A DNA stretch of 64,000 nt from an uncultured Oscillospiraceae bacterium (GCA_934446455.1 CAKSEE010000002.1:65635-129634); one strand, 5' to 3'; numbered from the stretch's first letter, positions 23,751 through 33,116 are shown. Numbers and translations: made by a program. Notes: a model not told the origin generated them from the letters alone.

Positions 23751-25832
23751 TTAATCTTTTATTGTTTTTATGGTTAGGTTTTGTTTTCTCTTTTCTTTGA
23801 CGGTGATTGTAACAGGATATACTATCTTTTCTTGATTGTTAAGCCATATTAGCCCATCAACAATGTATGAAGGTGTTTGATATTCTAAAAAATCATCGTC
23901 AGTCAATAATTGCAAAGAAAAGTTTGTTTTCTTTTGTTTTTCCGAATCGAAAGAAAAATTACTATCAGAATGGCTAATACCATATAGCTCTCTATTAACA
24001 TTCATGATAGCCTCCTCCAAACTTCGAGCATGATATCCGTTTTCTTCTTTTTGAAATTCGATATGTCTAAATCCATTAGTGAGTTTATCGTTGGATATTA
24101 GTTTATATACATCTTCTATCTTTACTGTAGTAGATAAGGGAATATTCAATTTATCGTGACACCATTTCATGATAGTTGCATTGGAAGTTCTTTTTGCTTT
24201 ATCTTTCAAACATTTTTTTCCTTTTGAAGTAACAAAATCAATGTCTGTTAGTATTAACGTTGGTATTCCAAGGAAGTCTATAAAATCAAAGAACCTGTGA
24301 GCATATGCTCCTCCAACTTCTATTATTGAGCAATATTGAGATGCTAAGGTTGGCGATTTTGTGTTGAACAAACCAGCTTGATCACATTTATTAATCATAT
24401 CTGGAATCAAAAGTCTCTCAGCTGCTCCTTCAACCAATATAGCTTTATCACAAAAGTAAAGATCACATCTGCTTATTGTCATGTATTTATGTAGGAATTG
24501 CAAATTGTTTTGCTTTTCTTCATCATTTTGACACGTATTATAGAAGTCAGTTAAATTCTTACATATAACACATTCTTTCAACCTCTTAAAATATCTGACT
24601 TGTGTAAAAGGAACTGAATTAGCTATATATGACGAATGAGTAGAAATCAATATTTGAATTTTATTGCCTGTAAAACCTTCAAGAACCTCACTAATATACT
24701 TTACAAAAACGGTTTGTAATTGAGGATGCATATGTGCTTCAGGTTCTTCCAAAAAAAGTAAAGGAATTGCAGAAAGTGAATTCTTTTTGATTTCTTGTGC
24801 GAACTCTTGCAATAAAAACACTATTTTTATAAGATTTTTATAACCCAGACCATTGTGGGAACTTGGTAGAGTTTCATTTTCTCCACTAATTGAATATGCA
24901 AGATCAGTGTCTTTAATGATATTATCTTTCAACAATATTTGCGTTGTTGCCTTTAATTGCAAGTCTTCTGCCGTCGGATATCCGAAGCGTATCATTTTTG
25001 TAATTATTTCTTCAAGAAGTTTATTGATCTCATCTTGAGCTTTAATGCTTTCCTGTTCAACATAAGCTTTAAGTTTTTCGATTTTTTTATTTATATTATC
25101 TTCAAAAGGAATAACACCATCTTGAAAAATGCGTTCCATCACCTGTCCTATTGGTTTTTTATCATGATTATCAAGTTCATCTAAACCACGTTCAGCTGAT
25201 ATTCTTTTGAATATAAAAACATCTCTGAGATGGGATACTTCTCTTATCTGAAAAACAGATGGGTTAGTGGGATTGATTGCTTTTACACTAATTTCAAATA
25301 TCTTGTTAAAATTTGTACTGAGGTAATTTGAAATTGCTATTATTTCACTGCTTTTTTTACTTTTAGCTGTAGGATTAGTTACTTTTAGCAGACTTATTTT
25401 ATCAGTTATTTCCGATATAATGGTATCAGAGAGTATGCTTTGATATTCTACCAAAATGCGAGCTATGTTATTGTTAATATCTAAATCAATAATAAATGGT
25501 GAGAGTGCTCCAAGATACTCATCCTCAGCTTCATTTGAATAATCAATATCAAACTGAATAGCTGTTTTTGGAATCAAGTCTTTGGCTTTGTCAATAGAAA
25601 TTTTCCCTTTTACGACTTTCCATAAGACTTCATATAATGTGCTTCTACATTGTATCGGATAATCAGCAAAATCCAAGTCTTTTCTGCCTGATAGAACACG
25701 TTGCAGAATAGATAAAAACGAAGTTTTACCAGCATTGTTTTTACCAACTATTAGTGTCAGTGCTTCGTCTAAATGTATATTGGTATCAAGAAGAAGTCTG
25801 TAATTCCAAATATGTACATTACTCAGTAACAT
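23751..25832 (-). CDS. gajA: OLD-family ATP-dependent TOPRIM nuclease, Gabija GajA-like
   Basis: A 693-residue protein. The N-terminal ABC-type ATPase has Walker A GKNNAGKT (30-37), a long coiled middle region, Walker B LLFLEEPEAHMHP near 361 and switch ISTHSSYIAN. The C-terminal TOPRIM domain shows VEGAAE near 466 and TDID near 529, the acidic metal site of OLD nucleases. It is longer than the type GajA (about 578, from memory), mainly through inserted linkers. It is directly followed by a UvrD-like helicase, which defines class 2 OLD and Gabija pairs. It should nick or cut DNA when nucleotide levels fall during infection. Confidence 0.83.
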   Translation of the reverse strand: MLLSNVHIWNYRLLLDTNIHLDEALTLIVGKNNAGKTSFLSILQRVLSGRKDLDFADYPIQCRSTLYEVLWKVVKGKISIDKAKDLIPKTAIQFDIDYSNEAEDEYLGALSPFIIDLDINNNIARILVEYQSILSDTIISEITDKISLLKVTNPTAKSKKSSEIIAISNYLSTNFNKIFEISVKAINPTNPSVFQIREVSHLRDVFIFKRISAERGLDELDNHDKKPIGQVMERIFQDGVIPFEDNINKKIEKLKAYVEQESIKAQDEINKLLEEIITKMIRFGYPTAEDLQLKATTQILLKDNIIKDTDLAYSISGENETLPSSHNGLGYKNLIKIVFLLQEFAQEIKKNSLSAIPLLFLEEPEAHMHPQLQTVFVKYISEVLEGFTGNKIQILISTHSSYIANSVPFTQVRYFKRLKECVICKNLTDFYNTCQNDEEKQNNLQFLHKYMTISRCDLYFCDKAILVEGAAERLLIPDMINKCDQAGLFNTKSPTLASQYCSIIEVGGAYAHRFFDFIDFLGIPTLILTDIDFVTSKGKKCLKDKAKRTSNATIMKWCHDKLNIPLSTTVKIEDVYKLISNDKLTNGFRHIEFQKEENGYHARSLEEAIMNVNRELYGISHSDSNFSFDSEKQKKTNFSLQLLTDDDFLEYQTPSYIVDGLIWLNNQEKIVYPVTITVKEKRKQNLTIKTIKD

Positions 25833-25857
25833 ATACTATCACCTTCTAAAACAACTA

Positions 25858-26976
25858 TTAAATTCTATCACCATAAGGCAGGGATTTGATATAATCCTCC
25901 ATAAACTGCCAATCAGGAATAAATCCTTCATCTGAAAATCGCTTTGCCTCATCAATAATTGGCAAACCATCATTATTATGGCAGATTGGTAATTTCAAAA
26001 CAGTCTCTTTTACTCTGTCCATAAGAAAAGCTCTTCCATAAGAATAACGGTATTGTTCATTGTTAAGCAATGTAACAATAAATAAACCTGTATATGTATT
26101 GAGCCAATTTGCGCGGACTACAATCATATGATCTCCAGTAACAAATTTTTCCTCTTGGTAAAAACAAGTAGCTGTTGTATCACCTATTGTAATTGCATTT
26201 CCTTCTTCAACATAAGATATGGCTTTATTTTTTACTATCAGTTCACAGCCGTTATCTTCAGCTGTTCTTGTAATATAACGTAATGTTGAGTCGAGTTTAA
26301 CATTCTGTTCAGTTAGATCATCCTTTGTGTATGCGTGAGCTTTGTAAATGCTTTTAATAAGCCTTCCAAATTCAAATTCTTGCCATCTATCTTTATTTAA
26401 CTTTAATGCGGTTGTGTGCTTGGTAGTTAATGGCTTATAATGAAGAGATTTTATATAATTCTCTATAAATTGCCAATCCGGAATATATCCGTTCTCTGAG
26501 TATTTATGTGTTTGATCTATTATTGGTACATTATATTTGTCTATAATTACTGGCAGCTTTATATCAAAGTCTTTATTTATATGAGAATTTAGTTCTCTTC
26601 CAAAAGCATAGTATTTAACTTTGCTTTCAAATCTAACAAGTCCGGAAATAAACAAATTAACCTGTTTACTCATTTCTGGAAATTTTGATTTCATAACAGC
26701 AACATTTTGTGCGGTATAGAAAGGCTCTTCTTGAACAAAGCATGAACCTAAATAACTTCCTCCAAGTGCAACTGTAACTAAGCCAGCTTCAAAAGGTACA
26801 ATACCATCAATATAATCAACTTTTATATCAACGCCATTATTATAGCTTACCCTGGATACAAAATTTATCTGTGGATTATCGTCATTCATTTTATTCTTAT
26901 CGAATCCGTTCCCCATTTGAATCGAAAACAATTCTCTAAGATAGAAAGACTTCCAATTTTCAGTATTAAGATTCAT
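25858..26976 (-). CDS. Restriction-modification specificity subunit (HsdS/BcgIB-like)
   Basis: A 372-residue protein overlapping the methylase-nuclease gene by 11 bp. It is built of two halves, each a variable target-recognition domain followed by a conserved helix. The helix repeats read PIIDQTHKYSENGYIPDWQF (near 143) and PIIDEAKRFSDEGFIPDWQF (near 332), each ending in a YIKSL segment. Two recognition domains imply a bipartite target with a gap. The target itself cannot be read from the sequence. It partners the upstream enzyme. Confidence 0.88.
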   Translation of the reverse strand: MNLNTENWKSFYLRELFSIQMGNGFDKNKMNDDNPQINFVSRVSYNNGVDIKVDYIDGIVPFEAGLVTVALGGSYLGSCFVQEEPFYTAQNVAVMKSKFPEMSKQVNLFISGLVRFESKVKYYAFGRELNSHINKDFDIKLPVIIDKYNVPIIDQTHKYSENGYIPDWQFIENYIKSLHYKPLTTKHTTALKLNKDRWQEFEFGRLIKSIYKAHAYTKDDLTEQNVKLDSTLRYITRTAEDNGCELIVKNKAISYVEEGNAITIGDTTATCFYQEEKFVTGDHMIVVRANWLNTYTGLFIVTLLNNEQYRYSYGRAFLMDRVKETVLKLPICHNNDGLPIIDEAKRFSDEGFIPDWQFMEDYIKSLPYGDRI

Positions 26977-28906
26977 TGATCATTCCCTCTTTTACTAAAT
27001 AAGAAAGATAATTATTTAGAGTTTGCTGAAAATCTGATTCAGAAAGTGTTGTGTAGTCTGTTTTCATATACGCTTCGCATAACCATTCATCATTGGCTGT
27101 GACTACTGCTGTCGCAGACAATCCATCTACTGACTCTTTGTTAACAAACAAAGAAAGCCATCTTTCTTCAACTGTCTTCCACTTTGAATGACCTTCGTTA
27201 TCAAATTGCTCGATTCTTCCAAGATTTTTCTTTTTTTTGAATTCATCATTTTTATAGTATCCAAAAAAAGATTTTTTTGCTTTGCCAGTTGAGTCACAAT
27301 GCGGTTTTCCTAATGTAAATAGCATACAACAAGCAGATACAGCAGCACCAGGATAAAAAATTTCGGCTGGCAATGTAAAAACTGCCTCAAGAGTATTATT
27401 TTCAAGCATATAACTCTTTTCTTGTGTAATAATATCACTTTGACCTATAGCAGCAGAAACAGGAAGCAACACAGCGAGCTTAACCTGTTTCGTAGGCTTA
27501 CCAGCTTTTTCTTTCAGATCATTCAGTTCTTTTATAACATCAGAAAGGAAATGAACGAATACAAATCCCTTAGTTGGGTCTTCTTTTCCGTCCTTTGCTT
27601 TAGCAGTCCATGTTGATTTATAGGCGGAAGGAATACCAATAGGTTTTGCATTATAAGGCGGATTCATCAGAATTATATCAGGGTCGGCTTCCATGATAAA
27701 CTTCTTATTATCAAAGATACTGCCAAACTTGATGTTTGAATTGCCGTCACCATGAATAAGCATATTGGTTGTAGACAGACCATAGGCTTTTTCTTCAACT
27801 TCAATACCAAAAATGTGTTTTTCCTTTACTTGTCTTATCAGTTCCTCGGCTTCCTTTTCAGTTTTATCTCTGCGACAATCAGCAATTTCTTTTACCATTG
27901 CCTGCACTAAGAATGATCCGCTTCCACAAGTGCCGTCCAGAACGACCTTTGTTCTATCTACATCTGTTATTCGGCACATGAATTCAGTGATGTGATCAGG
28001 AGTGAATGCCTGATTTTTATCGGCTTTGCCAGTATACTTATTAAAAGCAATAAAGAAAAGGTTCAGTATATCCTGTCCCTCGGAACTGTCAGCATCAATA
28101 TATCTGTAAATATCCATAAGGATAGTATCGAGTATTTCAATCCAATCTTTAATTTTCAGTTTCTTGACTTTCTGATCGTTGAGGACATTCTTCTGTAATA
28201 GTTCAATTTTCTTTGTCTTGTTTTCAGAATTATCAAGAAGATTATCAAGAGTATTTTTTATGCCGGCACGTATTTCTTCAGCAGACATCATTTTCCAAAC
28301 ATCATCAAGCTTATCTTTAAGTGCGTCATCAATTCTTGTAGCACCTGTTTTCTTTACCATATCTTTGATATAAAGAAGTGTAGTGCCTACAAATTGACTG
28401 CGAAGCTTCTCGTCAATGTCCTTTTTATGAAGTAGCTCATTAAGATCATAAGTGTTTTTCATGACACGTTCTTTATCATTCTGTCTCGCAGTATCAAATA
28501 GTTTTACGTAGTGCTCCATTGTATCAAGAACGGTTTCCTCTTTCAAAAGGTGAGAATCGTCAACAGAATAACGCCATACCTTTATCTTATCATTGTTGGT
28601 ATTTGCAAGAATAGCAATAATTTTTATCCCTTTATGTAAAGCACGTTCTTCTTCAACATATTCTGCCAACTGCTTTTCGTCAGCTTTAGTGAAGCTCTGC
28701 TTTGTCTCGATTAATACTGCAACGCTATTATTTTCAAAACGTATATCTAACTTGAAATGCTTGACAGCGTGACCTACAGCTTTTTCAAGCTTTTCTTTAC
28801 TACCTGCTTCCTGTACATAGCTGTATTCACCTGCTTCTATGTTAGTGGTAAGATATTCCTTACCAATACGATCAATCATTTCATGCCTATTCACAATCAA
28901 CACCAC
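26966..28906 (-). CDS. Fused restriction-methylation enzyme, BcgI-like type IIB/IIG
   Basis: A 646-residue protein. The N-terminus has a PD-(D/E)xK nuclease site: Asp54, then Glu67-Thr-Lys69 in VLIETKQ. A helical spacer precedes an N6-adenine methylase domain with motif I LDGTCGSGSFLV near 325 and motif IV NPPY near 413. The fusion and its size closely match BcgI subunit A (about 637), whose specificity subunit is a separate gene as here. This explains the absence of hsdR. The enzyme should methylate adenine in its target and cut unmodified DNA. The GTG start at 28906 has only AGAAAG upstream; GTG 28894 or ATG 28879 are alternatives. Confidence 0.85.
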   Translation of the reverse strand: MVLIVNRHEMIDRIGKEYLTTNIEAGEYSYVQEAGSKEKLEKAVGHAVKHFKLDIRFENNSVAVLIETKQSFTKADEKQLAEYVEEERALHKGIKIIAILANTNNDKIKVWRYSVDDSHLLKEETVLDTMEHYVKLFDTARQNDKERVMKNTYDLNELLHKKDIDEKLRSQFVGTTLLYIKDMVKKTGATRIDDALKDKLDDVWKMMSAEEIRAGIKNTLDNLLDNSENKTKKIELLQKNVLNDQKVKKLKIKDWIEILDTILMDIYRYIDADSSEGQDILNLFFIAFNKYTGKADKNQAFTPDHITEFMCRITDVDRTKVVLDGTCGSGSFLVQAMVKEIADCRRDKTEKEAEELIRQVKEKHIFGIEVEEKAYGLSTTNMLIHGDGNSNIKFGSIFDNKKFIMEADPDIILMNPPYNAKPIGIPSAYKSTWTAKAKDGKEDPTKGFVFVHFLSDVIKELNDLKEKAGKPTKQVKLAVLLPVSAAIGQSDIITQEKSYMLENNTLEAVFTLPAEIFYPGAAVSACCMLFTLGKPHCDSTGKAKKSFFGYYKNDEFKKKKNLGRIEQFDNEGHSKWKTVEERWLSLFVNKESVDGLSATAVVTANDEWLCEAYMKTDYTTLSESDFQQTLNNYLSYLVKEGMINES

Positions 28907-28942
28907 TTTCTAATGGGATATTTCGACAAAATATATAAAATA

Positions 28943-28971
28943 ATTATACCATAATTCCTTTGAAAAAGCAA
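28943..28971 (-). promoter_or_regulatory. Promoter of the defence operon
   Basis: Minus strand TTGCTT (28971-28966), a 17-base spacer, TATAAT (28948-28943). The five cargo genes follow with gaps of -11, 25, 11 and 49 bp and no other clear promoter, consistent with a single transcript. Confidence 0.7.
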
Positions 28972-29036
28972 TATGTAATCGTGGGATTTCACCTGTTTTT
29001 CGACATCTGCAACTTTGACGCCAGTGGATTCAAAGT

Positions 29037-30056
29037 TCACTCCTTCTTCCCAAACCTCTCAACAAGCTCTTCTGCAATAGCCTTCATCTCAGCCTTATAC
29101 TTAGTACTGAGTTTTTCAAGCTCCTTGGTAGGGAGACCGTTGCGTATCAGTCGCTTTTTGAGCTTATCCATATCGTCCATACGCTCCTGTTTCGCCTGCA
29201 TAAAATCGTCGAATTCGGCAGGGTGGTACTTCTCGATGCCAGCTTCAACGAGAACCTTCTTATATCTGCGGACATAGGCATCATAATCTCGCTTCACGGC
29301 TGAGTATGCCTTTGTATTTTCCTTGTATATGGCTTCCTTCTGCTGTTTCTGTGCTTCGATGCACTCGGCGGAGTGACAGCAGACTTCTCTTTCCGTTCCG
29401 AGAAACAGCTTATGACAGAAACCGCACTCGCAGACAATCCACTTGTTATGATGAACGAGCTGTCCGATCTCTGCAAGGATGGTAAGCAGGCAATTGTCGC
29501 TTTCACGGAACACATTGAATGTGTAATCATCGGCAGCAACTACCGTTCTTCCGGACTGTATCATAAAATGCTCCATAGTAGACTTATGGCTGAAATACGC
29601 ATCACTGCACATCAATGCGAACTGCGTATCCATATACGCCATGAGCTTTCGGGAAACCTCATCCTGTATCTTTCTCCTGTTGAGCTTGGCGATAACAACG
29701 TCATTCGGTTTCAGTAGGACGTGCCTCTCCTTGTCATAGAACTCAATAACAGAGCTGACATATCCTCTGAAAAAGATATTCTCCCCATATTCAGCTATAA
29801 ACCTTGCTATCATATCATCGGTGCTGACTTCAATGCTCTTGTCAATACGCAAGGCGCTGTTGAGCCTGTCCTTGAAAGCGTCATAAGGCTCGGTATGTTC
29901 GCAGAACACTTTATGCTGATTCATCAGCTCATCAAAAGTGTATGTTCTCGTATTCAGGACTGCACCGTGTATGCTTTCATCAGTATCATTAACAGACTGT
30001 GCGATATTTATCGTGCGGTCTGTTTCGTTTATACGGTAAATTGTCGTAGTTCCCAT
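29037..30056 (-). CDS. DUF6076-type element protein with Cys/His cluster
   Basis: The ATG at 30056 (MGTTTIYRINE) has GAGGAG upstream; the longer frame from 30107 does not. The product is 339 residues. A central cluster (CECGFCHKLF, followed by CCHSAEC) looks like a zinc-binding ribbon. The last 100 residues are a basic, helical, coiled-coil-prone tail. It resembles the DUF6076 proteins found on integrative elements of gut Clostridia; the family name is from memory. It is divergently transcribed from the replication-type genes and may be their regulator or a DNA-binding accessory factor. That is inference. Confidence 0.68.
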   Translation of the reverse strand: MGTTTIYRINETDRTINIAQSVNDTDESIHGAVLNTRTYTFDELMNQHKVFCEHTEPYDAFKDRLNSALRIDKSIEVSTDDMIARFIAEYGENIFFRGYVSSVIEFYDKERHVLLKPNDVVIAKLNRRKIQDEVSRKLMAYMDTQFALMCSDAYFSHKSTMEHFMIQSGRTVVAADDYTFNVFRESDNCLLTILAEIGQLVHHNKWIVCECGFCHKLFLGTEREVCCHSAECIEAQKQQKEAIYKENTKAYSAVKRDYDAYVRRYKKVLVEAGIEKYHPAEFDDFMQAKQERMDDMDKLKKRLIRNGLPTKELEKLSTKYKAEMKAIAEELVERFGKKE

Positions 30057-30086
30057 ACGCTCTCCTCGCTTTCGGTATCTTCTGAT

Positions 30087-30255
30087 ATTATAATATATCA
30101 CACGCAAAATGTCAATTATAATGCGTATTATAGCGTAATATACAGCATATTCAAAAATATTATACGTATTTTTTTGCGTAAATACGCACTACACGCACAG
30201 GACCTCCGAAAGAAATGTTACAATGGTCATGTCAGCAGGCGACGGTCGGCTGACA
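30087..30255. promoter_or_regulatory. Divergent promoter region with TGCGTA palindromes
   Basis: Minus-strand promoter TTGACA (30115-30110), 17 bases, TATAAT (30092-30087) serves the zinc-cluster gene. Plus-strand extended -10 TGTTACAAT (30216-30224) may serve the helicase-like gene. Between them lie palindrome TGCGTAAATACGCA (30175-30188) and several TGCGTA or AGCGTA half sites from 30122. A leader hairpin, TGTCAGC (30230-30236) with GCTGACA (30249-30255), follows. Confidence 0.65.
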
Positions 30256-30332
30256 GCGGTATTGCATACAAGATGCTGACCGCTATACATATAAATTCGC
30301 TTTTATAAATACATCTGAAAGGAAGATGATAG

Positions 30333-31792
30333 TTGAACAACGAAACAACGTGGGTTCAGCCCACACCACTCCGTCCCGACGGGACAAACCTCCTGCCGTT
30401 CCCTGTGAACGCACTTCACCTATTATAGGTGATATGGCAGACGCAATAGCGACTACCACTTCAACGGATGTTGCTATGGCAGGCACTTCAATACTCTCGG
30501 CGGTGAGCTACTGCTTTTCGGGCGTGTACCGTATGTCAGCCAAGCGTGACCATACTGAGCCGCTGGTACTCGACACCCTGACGATAGCAGAGCCGAGATT
30601 CAAGAAGTCTCCTGTTATCTCTCTTATCAAGCGACCGTATATACAGTTCGCTCACGACTGGAACGAGCATAACAAGCAGGACATCTTCACGGCGCAGGCA
30701 GAATACAAGCTGTTAGAGAGCAAGCTCGAAGCACTTGAAAAGAAGAAAGACGTTACCGCCGAGGAGATAGCCAAGCTCCGAACAGAGCTGAGCAATATGC
30801 CACCGAGCAATTTCCGCAGGATAGCTGTTGACGATGTTACGCCCGAATCTCTTGTAAATCTGCTTGAAGAAAACGGCACACTCCTGATGATATCCGATGA
30901 ATCAGGAATGCTCGGTAATTTCAGCGGGCGATACAGCAACAATATCCCGAACCTTGATCTCTTGCTGAAATCGTGGAACGGTGAAACGTATATCAGCGAC
31001 AGAGCGACCAGGGCGAGTATAGTGCTGAAAAAGCCGTACATGAGCATCTGTCTTGCGTGTCAACCATATATGTTTGATAGCATGATAAACAATCCTGTGT
31101 TCCGTGGCAGCGGACTGATAGCGAGGTTTCTATATTGTTTCCCCGTAAGCAATATCGGCTATCGTAAATATGATACGCAGGCTGTTCCTGAAGCCGTTGC
31201 TGAGAATTACAAGCGGCTGATATACAAGCTCCTCGGTAAGAAGTTCGCTTATCACGACGAAAAGGAGCTGTATCTCCATTTCGATGAAAAGACGTACAAG
31301 GAGTTCGTTGACTACTACAATAACTACATTGAGCCGCACCTCGTGACGGATATGGCATTCTGCAAGGACTGGGGCGGAAAGTATCACGGAGAACTGCTCC
31401 GCCTGTGCGGTATCATTCACTGCATCAAGTGTGCTTTGAATGGTGTTGAGCCAGCGGAGAACCTTGTCACGCTTGATACGTTCTGTAACGCTATCGAGAT
31501 CGGTGAGTATTTCCGTGAACAGGCGATATATGCGTACAGTCTCGGTGACGTTGACCACGGAACGATAAAGGCAGAACGTGTGATAAACAAGATACGCTCC
31601 AAGCACATCACAAATATCAGGCAGAATGACCTGTACAAGCTGTGCAGATGCACACTATTTAAGAACGCCGCCGACTTTGCTGAGACAATGGATATGCTGG
31701 AGGAATACAGGTATATTGTCCGCAACACAAGCAAGGGTGCAAACAACAAAACGATAACAGACGTTATCATCAACCCGAACATTTACAGATGA
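30333..31792 (+). pseudogene. DUF3987 primase/helicase-like gene with a one-base frameshift
   Basis: AAAGGAAG lies correctly spaced for a TTG at 30333. That frame reads MNNETTWVQPTPLRPDGTNL and continues to PVNALH, then hits TAG at 30426. The body of the protein, from IIGDMADAIATTTSTDVAMA to the end at 31792, is in the -1 frame. Restoring one C near 30417 joins them as PVNALPPIIGDMADA, the expected DUF3987 N-terminus. An ATG at 30326 opens the long frame but sits only one base from the ribosome binding site. The body (about 460 residues) includes LLMISDESGMLGNFSGRY. The family is a mobile-element replication helicase group. Either a real mutation or a base-call error is possible. Confidence 0.75.
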
Positions 31793-31901
31793 TGAAATCT
31801 GAACTTTCCGCATTTTGCACACTTTGAAACTGCAAAATGCTCAAAATGTTCAAAGTTCATAAAACACAAAACTCTTAGATAGAAAGATGAGGATTTTAAT
31901 T

Positions 31902-32198
31902 ATGACAAACGAAAGAAAAGAACAGCTTCTCGACCAGATACTTGAACTCATGACCGCTGTCGCTTACGACAGAGAGCCTAATGAGGGCGCAGTCCCCGAA
32001 ACAACCAAAGCTCCTGCACCTGAAAAGGTGAAGATGCTGACCGTCAAGGAATGTACCGAGCTTATTGACGGGCTTTCCGAACACACTGTCCGTATGCTTG
32101 TAGCTCAGAACAAGATCAAGTATATCCGCACAGGCGAAGGTGTTCGTGGAAAGATACTTGTCAACAAGGCTGACCTGCTTAACTATTTCCAGAATTGA
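31902..32198 (+). CDS. Second excisionase-like helix-turn-helix protein
   Basis: The ATG at 31902 with GAGG upstream gives 98 residues; ATG 31887 is possible but poorly placed. The C-terminal domain (MLTVKECTELIDGLSEHTVR, MLVAQNKIKYIRTGEGVRGK, LVNKADLLNYF) matches the protein at 20312-20623 almost residue for residue, while the N-terminal tails differ. Its location before the primase and relaxase genes, rather than at an end, suggests control of replication or transfer. The stop overlaps the next start (TTGA), implying translational coupling. Confidence 0.78.
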   Translation: MTNERKEQLLDQILELMTAVAYDREPNEGAVPETTKAPAPEKVKMLTVKECTELIDGLSEHTVRMLVAQNKIKYIRTGEGVRGKILVNKADLLNYFQN

Positions 32199-32767
32199 CG
32201 GTATTCGAGCAAGTAAAATCTGCTATTGATATGAGAACGGTAGCGGAGGGATATGGTCTTGAAATATCCCGTGGTGGTATGGCACTTTGCCCGTTTCATA
32301 ACGAGCGTACTCCCTCTGCAAAAATTTATCCCGATGCTCTTCATTGCTTCGGCTGCGGAACGCACGTTGACGTTATCGGTTTCACGCAGAAAATGTTCGG
32401 ATTGGACAAGCCTATTGATGCTGTGAAAAAGCTCAACGATGATTACGCTCTGCATATCGAAATCGGCAAAGCTCCGACTGCGGAAAAAGTGTCCGAATAT
32501 CAGAAGCGAGTCCGAGAAAAACGAGCCTATGAAGAATGGGAGAAGTCAGCGTGGCGAACACTCAATGATTATCTGTGGCGGATGCGTGAATGGAGAGAAT
32601 TTGCTCCTGCTTCTCCCAATGAAGAATGTGACGAGCGTTTTGTATATTCCTTGCATCATCTGGACTACGCAGAGTACCTTTGTTTTGAGTTCATAAACTG
32701 CAACAAAGCTGGTCGGCTTTCCATGAAAAATATCGTTGCTGAGATAGCAGATTTTCAGAAAAAATGA
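32195..32767 (+). CDS. CHC2 zinc-finger primase-like protein
   Basis: A 190-residue protein starting at TTG that overlaps the previous stop by 4 bases. There is no separate ribosome binding site. Residues about 10-70 form a DnaG-type CHC2 zinc finger: CPFHNERTPS followed by HCFGCGTHVDVIGF. No TOPRIM catalytic domain follows, so it is only the template-binding part of a primase. The rest is a helical, Trp- and Arg-rich tail. It probably helps start replication of the excised element together with the DUF3987 protein upstream. Confidence 0.82.
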   Translation: MTVFEQVKSAIDMRTVAEGYGLEISRGGMALCPFHNERTPSAKIYPDALHCFGCGTHVDVIGFTQKMFGLDKPIDAVKKLNDDYALHIEIGKAPTAEKVSEYQKRVREKRAYEEWEKSAWRTLNDYLWRMREWREFAPASPNEECDERFVYSLHHLDYAEYLCFEFINCNKAGRLSMKNIVAEIADFQKK

Positions 32768-32790
32768 GAGCTGATTTTTCAAAATTGTAA

Positions 32791-33075
32791 TGCGGATTTC
32801 CGCAGTTCTCACGGGTACGATTCAGAATAACCGTACCCACAATTTCGGCTGCTCCGCCAGCCGATAAGAGCCTCGCAGAGCCCCGGCATTTTTGATAGTC
32901 GTGTAGGCGGCTGTCAAAAGTGCTTTGGGGTTACTGGCGGCGCACCGCAAGTAAAATCCGGTGCTTTGCACCGTTTGGGTTGCCGATCTCCGTATCGTTG
33001 CAATCCAATTTGACCATCAGGGCTATATGGAGCATAAGCTCCGTCTTATGCGAAATTCTTCAAAGCCCGTCAGGG
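32791..33075. other. Hairpin-rich region, candidate origin of transfer
   Basis: About 350 bases without a gene precede the relaxase. They hold TGCGGATTTCCGCA (32791-32804), GGGTACG (32813-32819) with CGTACCC (32832-32838), TCGGCTG (32845-32851) with CAGCCGA (32858-32864), GGTGC-TTT-GCACC near 32971, GCATAAG/CTTATGC near 33032-33051 and AAGCCC-GTCA-GGGCTT near 33063. MobV relaxases nick at such structures close to their own gene. The exact nick site is not recognised. Confidence 0.5.
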
Positions 33076-33116
33076 CTTACATGATGAAAAAAATTTTATG
33101 AAAGAGAGACTATAAC

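Noticed and set aside
25858..28906. Incomplete type I restriction system lacking HsdR
   Set aside because: The methylase protein itself has a D-x12-E-T-K nuclease site at its N-terminus, so a BcgI-like complete system is the better reading.
30400..30430. Programmed -1 ribosomal frameshift in the DUF3987 gene
   Set aside because: No slippery heptamer or downstream stem is visible, and the family is not known for frameshifting. A lost C explains the joint exactly.
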